26,171 bases of DNA from DAOTYX01 sp034434635 (GTDB lineage: Bacteria > Chloroflexota > Anaerolineae > B4-G1 > DUEL01): NCBI GenBank assembly GCA_034434635.1, contig DAOTYX010000147.1, positions 1 through 26,171 of the forward strand, written 5' to 3'. Below are positions 14,278 to 21,847 of this stretch, piece by piece. The notes under the pieces were generated by a model. The model was given only the letters and a program-made list of their open reading frames with translations. It was not told the DNA's origin and did not search any database. Position 1 is the first letter of the stretch. The number at the start of each line of letters is the position of its first letter. The translations under genes were made by a program, and so were the position numbers.

Positions 14278-15357
14278 ATGAGCAGGAAGTGGGCTGACGG
14301 GTATCAGGCGTTGCGTGAAGGAGCAGCGCCAGACATCCGCCAGGCCACCTACACCCTGGGGGGGCTGGCTGCGGCTCGTCTGATCGGTTCACAGCGCTTC
14401 GCCGACTTCCGCGCCGTCACCGGCCTGGCTGACTTCGCCTGGGAACTCACCTGGTCTGGTCGCCTGACGCGCCAGCCGCGGGAAGCGCTGCGTCGCGCCT
14501 GCAGCGTGGTCATCCTCATCCACGGTTGGGACGGCAGCCACGCGATTTGGGAAGACCTGCCTGCGCGTCTGTGCGTGAGCAACCCCTATCTGGTCGTTCT
14601 TTCTCCTGACGTGAACGGCTTCGGGGGTTCCCCTTTCATCGCTGCGCTGCCGCCGCCCGAGATGTGTGCTCCCTCAGCGGTGATGCGTGCCGTGGAGATG
14701 TGGTTGCGCCTCCTCTCTCTGCCCTCTGCGCCGCAGACCCATCACCCTCGCCCCCTGGTCTTCGTCGGCCATTCGATGGGCGGCGCTGCCCTCTTCTACC
14801 TGAACGAGTCCGATTGGCGCCCGCATGAGGTGGCCCGCCTGGCTGTGGCTCCTGCCCTTTTGCTCAATGACGTGTTGCGCAAGGGGTTCTACCAGGCGCT
14901 GGGAGTGGGCATCTGGGCTGGCGCGGAGACGGGCACGCTGGACTGGCTCAAGGAGTTGCTGGCTCCCGCCCTGGTCAGCCTGCTCATCGGTGACGCCAGC
15001 CGGGCAGTACAGCAGGAGCATCTGCGCATCTTCAAGACCACCCCCAAGGGGGTGCTGGCCCAGACCTTCTACGCGATGGGCGCGTCTCCCCGACCGGTGC
15101 GCCGCCGCACCTGGTCTCACTTCAGGGTCGTGTTGGGCCACCGTGACCGGCTGGTGGGCATAGGGCCGATGCTGGCGTTGGTGGAGGAACTGGGCTTCAC
15201 CTCGGCGGACCTGCGGGTGATGTTGGGCGATCACTATCTGTTCTCGCCCGGGCAGCGCAGCCGTCGCCTGCATGGCCGCAATCGTGATCTGTTGGTGCAG
15301 CAGGTGCTGGAACTGGAACGAGAGTGTCACCAGGCGCAGCGAAGGGCAGAGCAGTGA
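14278..15357 (+). CDS. Alpha/beta-fold hydrolase
   Basis: About 359 residues. HGWDG (82-86) gives the oxyanion-hole region, GHSMGG has nucleophile Ser166, and Asp290 (GHRDRL) and His319 (GDHYLF) complete a plausible catalytic triad. The first 75 residues precede the hydrolase fold and are not recognised. The substrate is unknown; esterase, lipase or thioesterase roles all fit. ATG 14278 is chosen over the adjacent GTG at 14275 because GGAG (14267-14270) is then spaced 7 nt. It begins 24 nt after the Sec-HdrA stop and overlaps the next gene by GTGA, so it probably belongs to the same transcript, though a role in the redox system is not evident. No signal peptide is seen. Confidence 0.8.
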   Translation: MSRKWADGYQALREGAAPDIRQATYTLGGLAAARLIGSQRFADFRAVTGLADFAWELTWSGRLTRQPREALRRACSVVILIHGWDGSHAIWEDLPARLCVSNPYLVVLSPDVNGFGGSPFIAALPPPEMCAPSAVMRAVEMWLRLLSLPSAPQTHHPRPLVFVGHSMGGAALFYLNESDWRPHEVARLAVAPALLLNDVLRKGFYQALGVGIWAGAETGTLDWLKELLAPALVSLLIGDASRAVQQEHLRIFKTTPKGVLAQTFYAMGASPRPVRRRTWSHFRVVLGHRDRLVGIGPMLALVEELGFTSADLRVMLGDHYLFSPGQRSRRLHGRNRDLLVQQVLELERECHQAQRRAEQ

Positions 15358-16514
15358 GCGAACCCTCAGAGCCGACCGGCCTTTTCCACCTGGCGCTGAT
15401 GCTGAGCGACGTGCTGGGCCGCATCCCGCCGCTGCTGATCAGTCCTGCCCTGGCGGGGATGGCCGCCATCGCGGCCTGGCCCTGGCGCTACCCCGCCTTG
15501 CAGGTCGCCGCAGGGATGACGGTGGCTCTCGCCGCTGTCGGTGACGGCGTCTCTCTGGCCCTGCTGCCGCGTCGGGGCCGCTCCTTCGGCCCGGTGACGC
15601 CGCCGCTGTTGGCGTTGACGCTGTTGCGTGGGGCGCTGACCTTTGCTATCGGCGCCGCCTGGCCGACCTGGCCGGCGTTCGTGTTGACGGCCGTCCTCCA
15701 GGCGGGACTCCTGGCGCTGCAAGTCTATGCCACCTGGATCGAGCCCTTCCGCCTTGCCCTGACGCGCATCGAGTTGCCTGCTCCCTGGCCGACCAACCCC
15801 GCGCCGCTGCGCCTGCTGCACATCAGCGACGTTCACTTTGAGGGTTGGACCCCCCGCGAGCGGCGGCTGCTGGAGGTGGCGCGGGCGGCTGCGCCTGACC
15901 TGATCCTGCTCACCGGGGACTACCTCAACCTCTCGACGGTGGAGGACGCGCGGGCGCATGCTGGTGTGCGGGCGTTGTTGCAGGAACTCTCTGCCCTGGC
16001 GCCCACCTACGCCATAACCGGCAGCCCGCCGGTGGACCTGCCGCACGTGGTACCTGGGATTTTCGCTGATCTGCCCATCACCTGGCTGGTGGACCGGGTC
16101 GCAGAGGTCGAAGTGAAAGGCCATCCGTTGCGCCTGGTGGGGTTGCGCTGCACCCGCGACCGGCTGGCGGATGGGGAGCGGTTGCGGCGGCTGTGGCTGC
16201 GCGATGCAGAGGGTCGCCTTACTATCCTGCTCTATCACTCGCCCGACCTGGCGCACGAGGCGGCAGAGGTGGGGGCGGATCTCTACCTGGCCGGGCACAC
16301 CCACGGCGGCCAGATCTGCCTCCCGCTCTTTGGCGCGTTGATCACCAGTTCTGTCTTCTGGAAGCGGTACGAGCGAGGGCGGCACAGGATCGGGAAGACC
16401 ACCCTCTATGTGAGCCGTGGCCTGGGGATGGAAGGGTTGGGCGCGCCGCGCGCCCGGTTCCTGTCCCCGCCGGAGGTGGTGCTCATCGAACTGCGGGGTG
16501 TGGGCGATACGTAG
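15354..16514 (+). CDS. Membrane-anchored metallophosphoesterase-like protein
   Basis: 386 residues from a GTG overlapping the upstream stop. Residues about 25-130 contain three or four hydrophobic segments, followed by a calcineurin-type phosphoesterase domain of the YkuE kind. It has HISDVH (Asp159, His161), LLTGDY (Asp189), YHSPD (His295) and AGHTHGGQ (His315, His317). The normal GNH(D/E) motif, expected after YAITG, reads GSPP (223-226), so the Asn and His that bind metal and phosphate are missing. The family includes enzymes acting on lipid or UDP-sugar phosphodiesters; activity here is doubtful. The gene ends at a strong hairpin. An in-frame start at 15324 lies within the hydrolase gene and is less likely. 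Confidence 0.8.
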   Translation: MSEPSEPTGLFHLALMLSDVLGRIPPLLISPALAGMAAIAAWPWRYPALQVAAGMTVALAAVGDGVSLALLPRRGRSFGPVTPPLLALTLLRGALTFAIGAAWPTWPAFVLTAVLQAGLLALQVYATWIEPFRLALTRIELPAPWPTNPAPLRLLHISDVHFEGWTPRERRLLEVARAAAPDLILLTGDYLNLSTVEDARAHAGVRALLQELSALAPTYAITGSPPVDLPHVVPGIFADLPITWLVDRVAEVEVKGHPLRLVGLRCTRDRLADGERLRRLWLRDAEGRLTILLYHSPDLAHEAAEVGADLYLAGHTHGGQICLPLFGALITSSVFWKRYERGRHRIGKTTLYVSRGLGMEGLGAPRARFLSPPEVVLIELRGVGDT

Positions 16515-16560
16515 GGCGAAGCACTCCCGTCACGGGGCGGCGGGAATGCTTCGCCCCTGT
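16511..16560. terminator. Bidirectional hairpin terminator
   Basis: GGGCGAAGCA (16514-16523) pairs exactly with TGCTTCGCCC (16547-16556), extended inside by CCCG/CGGG across a small internal loop. It sits between convergent genes. There is no long U run on either side, so it may need Rho or act mainly as a barrier. Confidence 0.65.
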
Positions 16561-16562
16561 CC

Positions 16563-16994
16563 TCACAACACGTATAACAGCCCGTAGATGGCCGTGCCGC
16601 CGATGACGGTCAGCAGCCACAGCAGCAGTGTGATGCGCATCAGCCAGCGAGTGTTGCGGGGCGGCAGCCGCTTGAGCCAGTTCATCCGCACCACCGTGTA
16701 GGTCATCAGCGACTGCGAGACCAGGCCGATCAGGCCGTGCATCAGCGGCGGGAAGAGCCGCGTCTCTGCTATACGGCCGATGCCTCCCCACAGGCCCACC
16801 CACACCGGGATCATCACGATGAGCACCGGCAGCCAGTTGAGCAGCGCGGTCACCGCCATAATCCGGCAGTGTGGCGGGAAACGTCGTCGGCGCGCCAGCG
16901 CCCAGGCTCCAACCGCTGTCAACCCCAGCACCCAGGATAGGACCAGGGCCAGGTCGGCGGGAAACAGCGCTGTGGTGCCAAGGAATCCGTTCAT
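16563..16994 (-). CDS. Small four-helix membrane protein (DUF420-like)
   Basis: 143 residues with four predicted hydrophobic helices (about 10-32, 45-68, 80-104 and 120-142). Polar signposts are RRRRFPPHCRIM after helix 1 and MHGLIGLVSQSL in helix 3, reminiscent of DUF420/YozB-type proteins, which carry conserved histidines and have been linked to cytochrome oxidase assembly in some bacteria. That link is uncertain here. GAGGAGA lies 7 nt ahead of the ATG. It is monocistronic, convergent with the phosphoesterase gene, and separated from nrdJ by the 40-bp hairpin repeat. Confidence 0.6.
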   Translation of the reverse strand: MNGFLGTTALFPADLALVLSWVLGLTAVGAWALARRRRFPPHCRIMAVTALLNWLPVLIVMIPVWVGLWGGIGRIAETRLFPPLMHGLIGLVSQSLMTYTVVRMNWLKRLPPRNTRWLMRITLLLWLLTVIGGTAIYGLLYVL

Positions 16995-17039
16995 GTGACG
17001 TCTCCTCTCAGCCGATCATCGGGAGTGAAGCGCCTTTTT

Positions 17040-17304
17040 GGATTGCGGCGACCGTGTCGCCGCTTTTGACGCGCCCTTTGGATTGCGGCGACGGTGTCGC
17101 CGCTTTCAAAGCGCCCTTTGGATTGCGGCGACGGCGTCGCCGCTTTCAAAGCGCCCTTTGGATTGCGGCGACGGCGTCGCCGCTTTCAAAACCCCCTTTG
17201 GATTGCGGCGACGGTGTCGCCGCTTTCAAAACACCTTTTGGATTGCGGCGACGGTGTCGCCGCTTTTGACGCGCCTCTCGGATTGCGGCGACGGCGTCGC
17301 CGCT
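17040..17304. repeat. 40-bp tandem hairpin repeat, about 7 copies
   Basis: Units start at 17040, 17080, 17120, 17160, 17200, 17240 and 17280 (last one partial, to 17304). Each begins GGATTGCGGCGAC and holds an 8-bp stem GCGGCGAC/GTCGCCGC around a 3-base loop (CGT, GGT or GGC). The stem never varies while loop and linker do. The last copy runs into the TAG stop of nrdJ. The open frames across it are artefacts of the repeat. Confidence 0.95.
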
Positions 17305-19726
17305 AGCACTCGCTGTGGCCACAGGAATAGCAGCGCCGACAGCCCTCCTCGCTGACCAGCGTGGCGTGGCCGCACTCGGGGCAGAGGTCGCCCTGCGGGA
17401 AAAGCCCCAGTTGCTCTGCTCCCTCCCCTTCCTCTGATGCCACCACCATCCCCAGGTGCTCGGCCAGCACCTGGGCCACGCCGTCGGGCAGGGAGCGCAC
17501 CCGGTCGCGGCCAAAGCCGAGCGGTCGCCCGCCGCCGATGCCCTTGAGTTGCTTCACGACCTGCTGTAACCGGCGTGTGGCTGAGATGGGCGAGGGGACG
17601 CGCAGCAGCAGCGAGATGAGCCGCCCTATGGCCTCCGCCACAGCCGCCGTGTCGGAGCCGGCCTTGCCGACGTTGAGGAAGACCTCGAACGGCTCTCCAT
17701 CCCCGTTGCAGTTGACGGTGATGTAGGCGACGCCCAGGGGCGTATCCGAGCGATAGGTGCGTCCCTCGAGCACCGCCGGGCGGGGCCGGCGGCTCGGCGT
17801 GAGCGCGGCCATCTTGCTGGCCTCCTTCGCCCGACGGGTCTGCTCCGTCTCCAGCACCACCTTCTCCCTTGAACCGGTCACGTAGACCGTGAGCCCCTTG
17901 CAGCCCAACCGCCAGGCCAGCAGGAAAGCCTGCGCCACATCCTCTGGAGTGGCCGTGGCCGGGCAGTTGATCGTCTTCGAGATGCTGGAGTCCACGAAGG
18001 CCTGGAGCGCGGCCTGCATGCGCACGTGCTCCTCGATGGTCAGGTCTCCGGCCACGACGAAGACCTCGCGCAGCGCCGGCGGCACCTCCTCCACTCCCTG
18101 ACAACTGCCTGTAAGTTGCACCTGCTGGATCACCCGCTCCCGGGCTTTCGGGTCCAGCCCCGCCTGCTCCAGCGCCTGGAGGAAGAGCGGGCTGGCGTAC
18201 TTGAGTTCCAGGTCCTTGCCATTGTCATTGACGTGGCGTACGTAGGCCAGAGCAAAAACCGGCTCGCAGCCGTAGGACTCGCAACCGGCGATGGTGGCGA
18301 TGGTGCCGGTGGGGGCCACGGTCGTCAGGGCGGCGTTGCGGATGCCCCAGCGGCGGATGTCGTCCAGCAGCGCCGACCAGTCCAGTGACGGGCGGCCCCA
18401 TCGCTCCAGGTGCTGGTAAGGGGAGATGGGGTGGGGTGGGCTCCAACGCAGGTCTTCGGGGTCGTAGATGCTGCCGGCGATGGCTGGGAAGGGGCCTCGT
18501 TCACGGGCCAACGCGACGCTGACGCGCATGGCGTGGTAGCGGATGAACTCCATCACCTGGGCGGCCAGTTCCTGTCCCATCTCACTGCCGTAGCGGACGC
18601 CCAGCATGTACATCAGGTCGCCCAGAGCCATGATGCCCAGGCCGAGGCGTCGCGTGCGGTGAGCGGCTGCCGCCAACTCCGGCACCGCGGGGACGTAGGC
18701 GTTGGCATCCACCACATCGTCCAGGAAGCGCACCGACCACTCGACGGTCTCTGCCAGTTTCGGCCAGTCTATGGACGGATGTCCGTTGTTGCCCAGGCGC
18801 ACGTGCCGGGCCAGGTTGATCGAGCCCAGGCAGCAGTTCTCGTACGGCAGGAGGAATTGCTCGCCGCAGGGATTGGTGGCCTCATACTCTCCCAGGTGTG
18901 GGCAGGGGTTGCCGCGGTTGGCGGTGTCGAGAAAGAGCAGGCCCGGTTCGCCGTTATGGTGAGCGCTGGCGACGATTTTGTTGAAGATGTCGCGCGCTCG
19001 CACGGTGCGCCATACCGTTCCATCCTGCGGGTTCACCAGGTCTATAGTCCCATCCTCCTCCACGGCCCGCATGAAGGCGTCGGTGACCCCCACAGAGAGG
19101 TTGAAGTTGGTGATGGCGTGCTCGGCCTGTTTGCAGGTGATGAATTGCTCGATGTCGGGGTGGTCCACCCGCAGCACGGCCATGTTCGCGCCGCGCCGCG
19201 CTCCCCCCTGGCTGACGATGTCTGAGGCGGTGTCGTAGACGCGCAGGAACCCCACCGGCCCGGTGGCCGTGCCGCCGCTGGAGTGGACGATGGCCCCCCT
19301 GGGCCGCAGCCGGGAGAACGAGAAGCCCGTGCCCCCGCCGGTCTGCTGGATCAGGGCCATGTTGCGCAGGGTCTGGAAGATGCCGTCCGGCTCGCGGCCC
19401 ATGTCGTCGGAGATGGGCAGGACGAAGCAGGCTGCCAGTTGTCCCAGGGGGGTGCCTGCGCCGGTGAAGGTGGGGGAGTTGGGCAGAAAGCAGAGGTCGG
19501 TGATCAGGCGATAGAACCCCGCCTCTGCCTCCGCGACATCCCCGCCCCATTGCTCCTCCACGGCGGCGATGTGGTGCGCCACCCGCCGGAAGACCCCGTC
19601 CACGGTCTCCACCGGCTGACCGTCCTTCCCACGACGCACGTAGCGGCGTTTCAGCACTTCCAGGGCGTTCTCTGAGAGCCGTTGTTCTGCCGTCTTTGGC
19701 GGGGTCTCATTTGCTGTTCTCACCAC
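17303..19726 (-). CDS. nrdJ: Adenosylcobalamin-dependent (class II) ribonucleoside-diphosphate reductase
   Basis: 807 residues. Reduces ribonucleotides to deoxyribonucleotides, using a thiyl radical generated from coenzyme B12, so it works with or without oxygen. NPCGEQ at 285-290 carries the radical cysteine (Cys287). Cys100 (LAACFVLP) and Cys298 or Cys299 form the reducible pair. QQTGGGTGFSFS, GGARRGANM and PTGTIATIAGCESYG are family motifs. The C-terminal zinc ribbon (CPECG...CRRCYSCG) supplies the redox-active tail cysteines. GTG start with AGGAGGT upstream. It follows nrdR by 175 nt, probably co-transcribed. The stop codon lies inside the last copy of the 40-bp repeat. No B12 import or synthesis gene is in the window. 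Confidence 0.95.
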   Translation of the reverse strand: MVRTANETPPKTAEQRLSENALEVLKRRYVRRGKDGQPVETVDGVFRRVAHHIAAVEEQWGGDVAEAEAGFYRLITDLCFLPNSPTFTGAGTPLGQLAACFVLPISDDMGREPDGIFQTLRNMALIQQTGGGTGFSFSRLRPRGAIVHSSGGTATGPVGFLRVYDTASDIVSQGGARRGANMAVLRVDHPDIEQFITCKQAEHAITNFNLSVGVTDAFMRAVEEDGTIDLVNPQDGTVWRTVRARDIFNKIVASAHHNGEPGLLFLDTANRGNPCPHLGEYEATNPCGEQFLLPYENCCLGSINLARHVRLGNNGHPSIDWPKLAETVEWSVRFLDDVVDANAYVPAVPELAAAAHRTRRLGLGIMALGDLMYMLGVRYGSEMGQELAAQVMEFIRYHAMRVSVALARERGPFPAIAGSIYDPEDLRWSPPHPISPYQHLERWGRPSLDWSALLDDIRRWGIRNAALTTVAPTGTIATIAGCESYGCEPVFALAYVRHVNDNGKDLELKYASPLFLQALEQAGLDPKARERVIQQVQLTGSCQGVEEVPPALREVFVVAGDLTIEEHVRMQAALQAFVDSSISKTINCPATATPEDVAQAFLLAWRLGCKGLTVYVTGSREKVVLETEQTRRAKEASKMAALTPSRRPRPAVLEGRTYRSDTPLGVAYITVNCNGDGEPFEVFLNVGKAGSDTAAVAEAIGRLISLLLRVPSPISATRRLQQVVKQLKGIGGGRPLGFGRDRVRSLPDGVAQVLAEHLGMVVASEEGEGAEQLGLFPQGDLCPECGHATLVSEEGCRRCYSCGHSEC

Positions 19727-19901
19727 GGGTTACCTCCTGCTGGACCACAGACGACGGACGGTGGACGGTGGCGGACAGGCTGTGGTCTCTGGTGTTTGCT
19801 CAGGGCTCCCACCGGGCCTGTGACCGGCGGCTCTCGGTTACGAGGGGCCTGACCGGGGATAACAGGCTCCCGAGGAGCATAGGGCTGAACGATGATGGTC
19901 C
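19727..19901 (-). other. nrdR-nrdJ spacer with short repeats and small hairpins
   Basis: 175 nt. It contains ACGACGGACGGTGGACGGTGG-type micro-repeats (19750-19770), a CCACAG/CTGTGG inverted pair, and a TAACCG/CGGTCA hairpin (minus sense). I looked for cobalamin-riboswitch signatures, since nrdJ needs B12, and found none convincing. Confidence 0.4.
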
Positions 19902-20360
19902 CTAACGGGTTTCCTCGCCCTCCAGCAGCCGATTGATCTCCGCACGCACCGCCTCCAGGTCTTCCAGTCCCAGGTAGACGATGGCGTAGCGGATGTAGGA
20001 GACCGGGTCGAGTTCCCGCAACTCGGCGATGACCAGGTCGCCGATCGTCCGGCTGCTGACCTCCGTACGCCCGGTCTGGCGAATGCGCTCTTCGACCCGA
20101 TCCACCAGCCGTTCCAGTTCGTCTGCCGAGATGGGGCGGCGGGTACAGGCGATGCGCAACCCGGACAGCAGTTTTTCTCGGTCGAACTCTTCGCGGCGGC
20201 CATCGCGTTTCACCACGACCGGTGTGGTCAGTGTGGCCCGCTCAAGGGTGGTGAAACGCTGCTCGCACGCGGAGCAAACGCGGCGACGACGAATCCCGCG
20301 GGCGTCATGGTAGGTTGCAATGACCTGAGTGCGGTCGGCCCCACAGTAGGGACACTTCAT
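19902..20360 (-). CDS. nrdR: Transcriptional regulator NrdR
   Basis: 152 residues, the standard NrdR length. N-terminal zinc ribbon Cys3/Cys6 and Cys29/Cys32 followed by an ATP-cone domain (about 47-137) with VVKRDGRREEF and the conserved YIRYAIVY segment. NrdR binds ATP or dATP and represses ribonucleotide reductase genes through paired NrdR boxes. AAGGAG is 8 nt before the ATG. It is transcribed with nrdJ downstream from the promoter at 20441-20469, whose transcript start is flanked by two box-like sites, consistent with autoregulation. Confidence 0.97.
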   Translation of the reverse strand: MKCPYCGADRTQVIATYHDARGIRRRRVCSACEQRFTTLERATLTTPVVVKRDGRREEFDREKLLSGLRIACTRRPISADELERLVDRVEERIRQTGRTEVSSRTIGDLVIAELRELDPVSYIRYAIVYLGLEDLEAVRAEINRLLEGEETR

Positions 20361-20385
20361 TTCTGGCTCCTTTGGCTGGGGAGGG

Positions 20386-20430
20386 CCATAGATGTATGGG
20401 GTCGCGGCGTTTAGGCCATTACATCTATGG
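20386..20430 (-). promoter_or_regulatory. Paired NrdR-box-like operator
   Basis: CCATAGATGTATGG (20386-20399) and CCATTACATCTATGG (20416-20430) are inverted copies. Their TAGATGTA/TACATCTA cores are exactly 31 bp apart centre to centre, three helical turns, the spacing typical for NrdR box pairs. They lie just downstream of the predicted nrdR transcription start. Confidence 0.65.
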
Positions 20431-20440
20431 GCTGGTAAAC

Positions 20441-20469
20441 ATTATACAACATTCGGGAGGATTATGCAA
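20441..20469 (-). promoter_or_regulatory. Sigma-70-type promoter of nrdR-nrdJ
   Basis: On the minus strand TTGCAT (20464-20469) and TATAAT (20441-20446) are separated by 17 nt. The -10 hexamer is perfect. The start would fall near 20434, giving a leader of about 75 nt to the nrdR ATG. Confidence 0.8.
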
Positions 20470-20486
20470 GCCCGAAGCGGGCTTTT
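20468..20486. terminator. Short GC hairpin with T run
   Basis: AAGCCCG (20468-20474), AAG loop, CGGGCTT (20478-20484), then TT on the plus strand. It overlaps the -35 end of the nrdR promoter. On the plus strand it resembles an intrinsic terminator; on the minus strand it could stop transcripts arriving from ftsZ, though the T run there is short. Confidence 0.4.
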
Positions 20487-20541
20487 GGGTCCTGCCGGCT
20501 GGCCGCAGGTTCAGGGGCAAGAGGGGCGGCTTGTGGCGCAC

Positions 20542-20582
20542 GCCCCCATCCCCTCCTCACAGGGCAAGGAGGGGATGGGGGC
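20542..20582. repeat. Perfect 16-bp inverted repeat
   Basis: GCCCCCATCCCCTCCT (20542-20557) and AGGAGGGGATGGGGGC (20567-20582) are exact complements around a 9-nt loop. The hairpin is very stable and has strong purine/pyrimidine strand bias. It lies in the ftsZ-nrdR gap and may act as a terminator for the division cluster or be a dispersed repeat. Confidence 0.85.
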
Positions 20583-20620
20583 ATCAGCAGAGCAGGGGAG
20601 AGCGGTGCGCTGAGAGCCGG

Positions 20621-20695
20621 TCCGAACAGCCATGGGCGGCATCCCCATGCCGCCTGCCGACGCACCGGGGTGCGTCGGCCACCAGGCTGTTCGGA
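20621..20695. repeat. Three-way-junction repeat element downstream of ftsZ
   Basis: Outer 11-bp arms TCCGAACAGCC (20621-20631) and GGCTGTTCGGA (20685-20695) enclose two hairpins: GGCGGCAT/ATGCCGCC (20635-20654) and GCCGACGCACC/GGTGCGTCGGC (20656-20679). The element ends 7 nt from the ftsZ stop. Its core shares GGGCGGCATCCCC and the GCCGACGCA hairpin with the tandem repeat at the right edge of the window, so it is a member of a dispersed family. It may also terminate ftsZ transcription. Confidence 0.85.
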
Positions 20696-20702
20696 CAGGC
20701 GC

Positions 20703-21788
20703 TTAGCCGCGGCTGCGACGCAGGAAGGCGGGCACTTCCAGGTTGTCTTTGTCGAAGGTCGGTAGCGGAAAGTCCACCATCCCCTCTTGCGCGGTCGTAG
20801 GAGCGGCGCGTCGCGGCGCGGCGGCCTTCGGCGTACGGCCGCCGTCGAAGCCGGTGGCGATGACGGTGATGCGCAGTTCGTCTCCCATCGCCTCGTCAAT
20901 CACCGCGCCGAAGATGAGGTTGACGTCAGGATGGGCGGTCTCTTTGATGATGGACGCCGCTTCGTTGACCTCGTAGAGGCTCAGGCTGGGCCCGCCGGTG
21001 ACGTTGAACAGGATGCCCCGCGCGCCGTCAATGGTGATGTCGAGCAGGCGACTGGAGATGGCCTGCTGCGCCGCCTCCACCGCCCGGTTGTCCCCGCTGG
21101 CGCGGCCCACCGCCATCAGCGCCGCGCCTCCTTCCGACATCACCGTCCGCACGTCGGCGAAGTCCAGGTTGATCAGGCCCGGCACGGTGATCAGTTCGGA
21201 GATGCCCTGGATGCCCTGGCGCAGGACGTCATCGGCGACGCGGAAGGCATCCTTGAGGCTCACGCGCTTCTCGACGATCTCCAACAGCCGGTCGTTGGGG
21301 ATGACGATGAGTGTGTCCACCTGTTCCTTCAGCGCCTCGATGCCCGCTGCGGCGGCCTCGGCCCGCTTGCGGCCCTCGAAGGAGAAGGGGCGGGTGACGA
21401 CGCCGATGGTCAGCGCGTTCATCTCCCGGGCGATCTTGGCCACCACCGGTGCCGCCCCGGTGCCGGTTCCGCCCCCCATCCCGGCGGTGATGAAGACCAT
21501 GTCCGACCCCTTCAGCACCTCGTAGAGGTCGTCCGCGGACTCCTCCGCCGCCTTGCGCCCCAGTTCGGGGTCGCCGCCCACGCCCAACCCGCGCGTCAGT
21601 TTGTCGCCGATGCGCACCCGCTGCTGGGCTTCGGAGAGCATCAATGCCTGGGCATCCGTGTTGACCGCGATGAACTCAACGCCGGCGATGCCCTCCTCGA
21701 TCATCCGATTGACGGCATTGCTGCCGCCGCCGCCGACGCCGATGACCCGGATCTTTGCGTAGTTCTCGACCTGTGGTATTCTCTGCAT
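20703..21788 (-). CDS. ftsZ: Cell division protein FtsZ
   Basis: 361 residues. Tubulin-like GTPase that forms the division ring at mid-cell. N-terminal GVGGGGSNAVN nucleotide-binding loop and the GGGTGTGAAP tubulin signature are intact, as is NLDFADV. The C-terminal tail ends in DNLEVPAFLRRSRG, the conserved peptide that binds FtsA, after a short variable linker. The ATG at 21788 follows GGAGGTGA; an in-frame start at 21875 adds 29 residues without homology and overlaps ftsA, so it is rejected. Last gene of the murB-ddl-ftsQ-ftsA-ftsZ run; a folded repeat follows the stop. Confidence 0.97.
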   Translation of the reverse strand: MQRIPQVENYAKIRVIGVGGGGSNAVNRMIEEGIAGVEFIAVNTDAQALMLSEAQQRVRIGDKLTRGLGVGGDPELGRKAAEESADDLYEVLKGSDMVFITAGMGGGTGTGAAPVVAKIAREMNALTIGVVTRPFSFEGRKRAEAAAAGIEALKEQVDTLIVIPNDRLLEIVEKRVSLKDAFRVADDVLRQGIQGISELITVPGLINLDFADVRTVMSEGGAALMAVGRASGDNRAVEAAQQAISSRLLDITIDGARGILFNVTGGPSLSLYEVNEAASIIKETAHPDVNLIFGAVIDEAMGDELRITVIATGFDGGRTPKAAAPRRAAPTTAQEGMVDFPLPTFDKDNLEVPAFLRRSRG

Positions 21789-21847
21789 CCTCTCACCTCC
21801 TGGTAGGGGAGTCATAGCCGTGTTTGTCAACGCATCTCCCTGCCCGG

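Noticed and set aside
17040..17304. CRISPR array.
   Set aside because: Units are contiguous with no unique spacers and there are no cas genes.
16871..17355. Several open frames of 70-132 codons across the 40-bp repeat.
   Set aside because: The 40-bp period is not a multiple of three, so the repeat keeps several plus-strand frames open; the products are repetitive and have no ribosome site.
19853..19868. Sixteen bases, CCGGGGATAACAGGCT, matching the 23S rRNA peptidyl-transferase region.
   Set aside because: Flanking bases do not continue the rRNA sequence, so it is not an rRNA fragment I can support.
19727..19901. Cobalamin riboswitch ahead of the B12-dependent nrdJ.
   Set aside because: The conserved B12-box and core motifs are not found on the minus strand.
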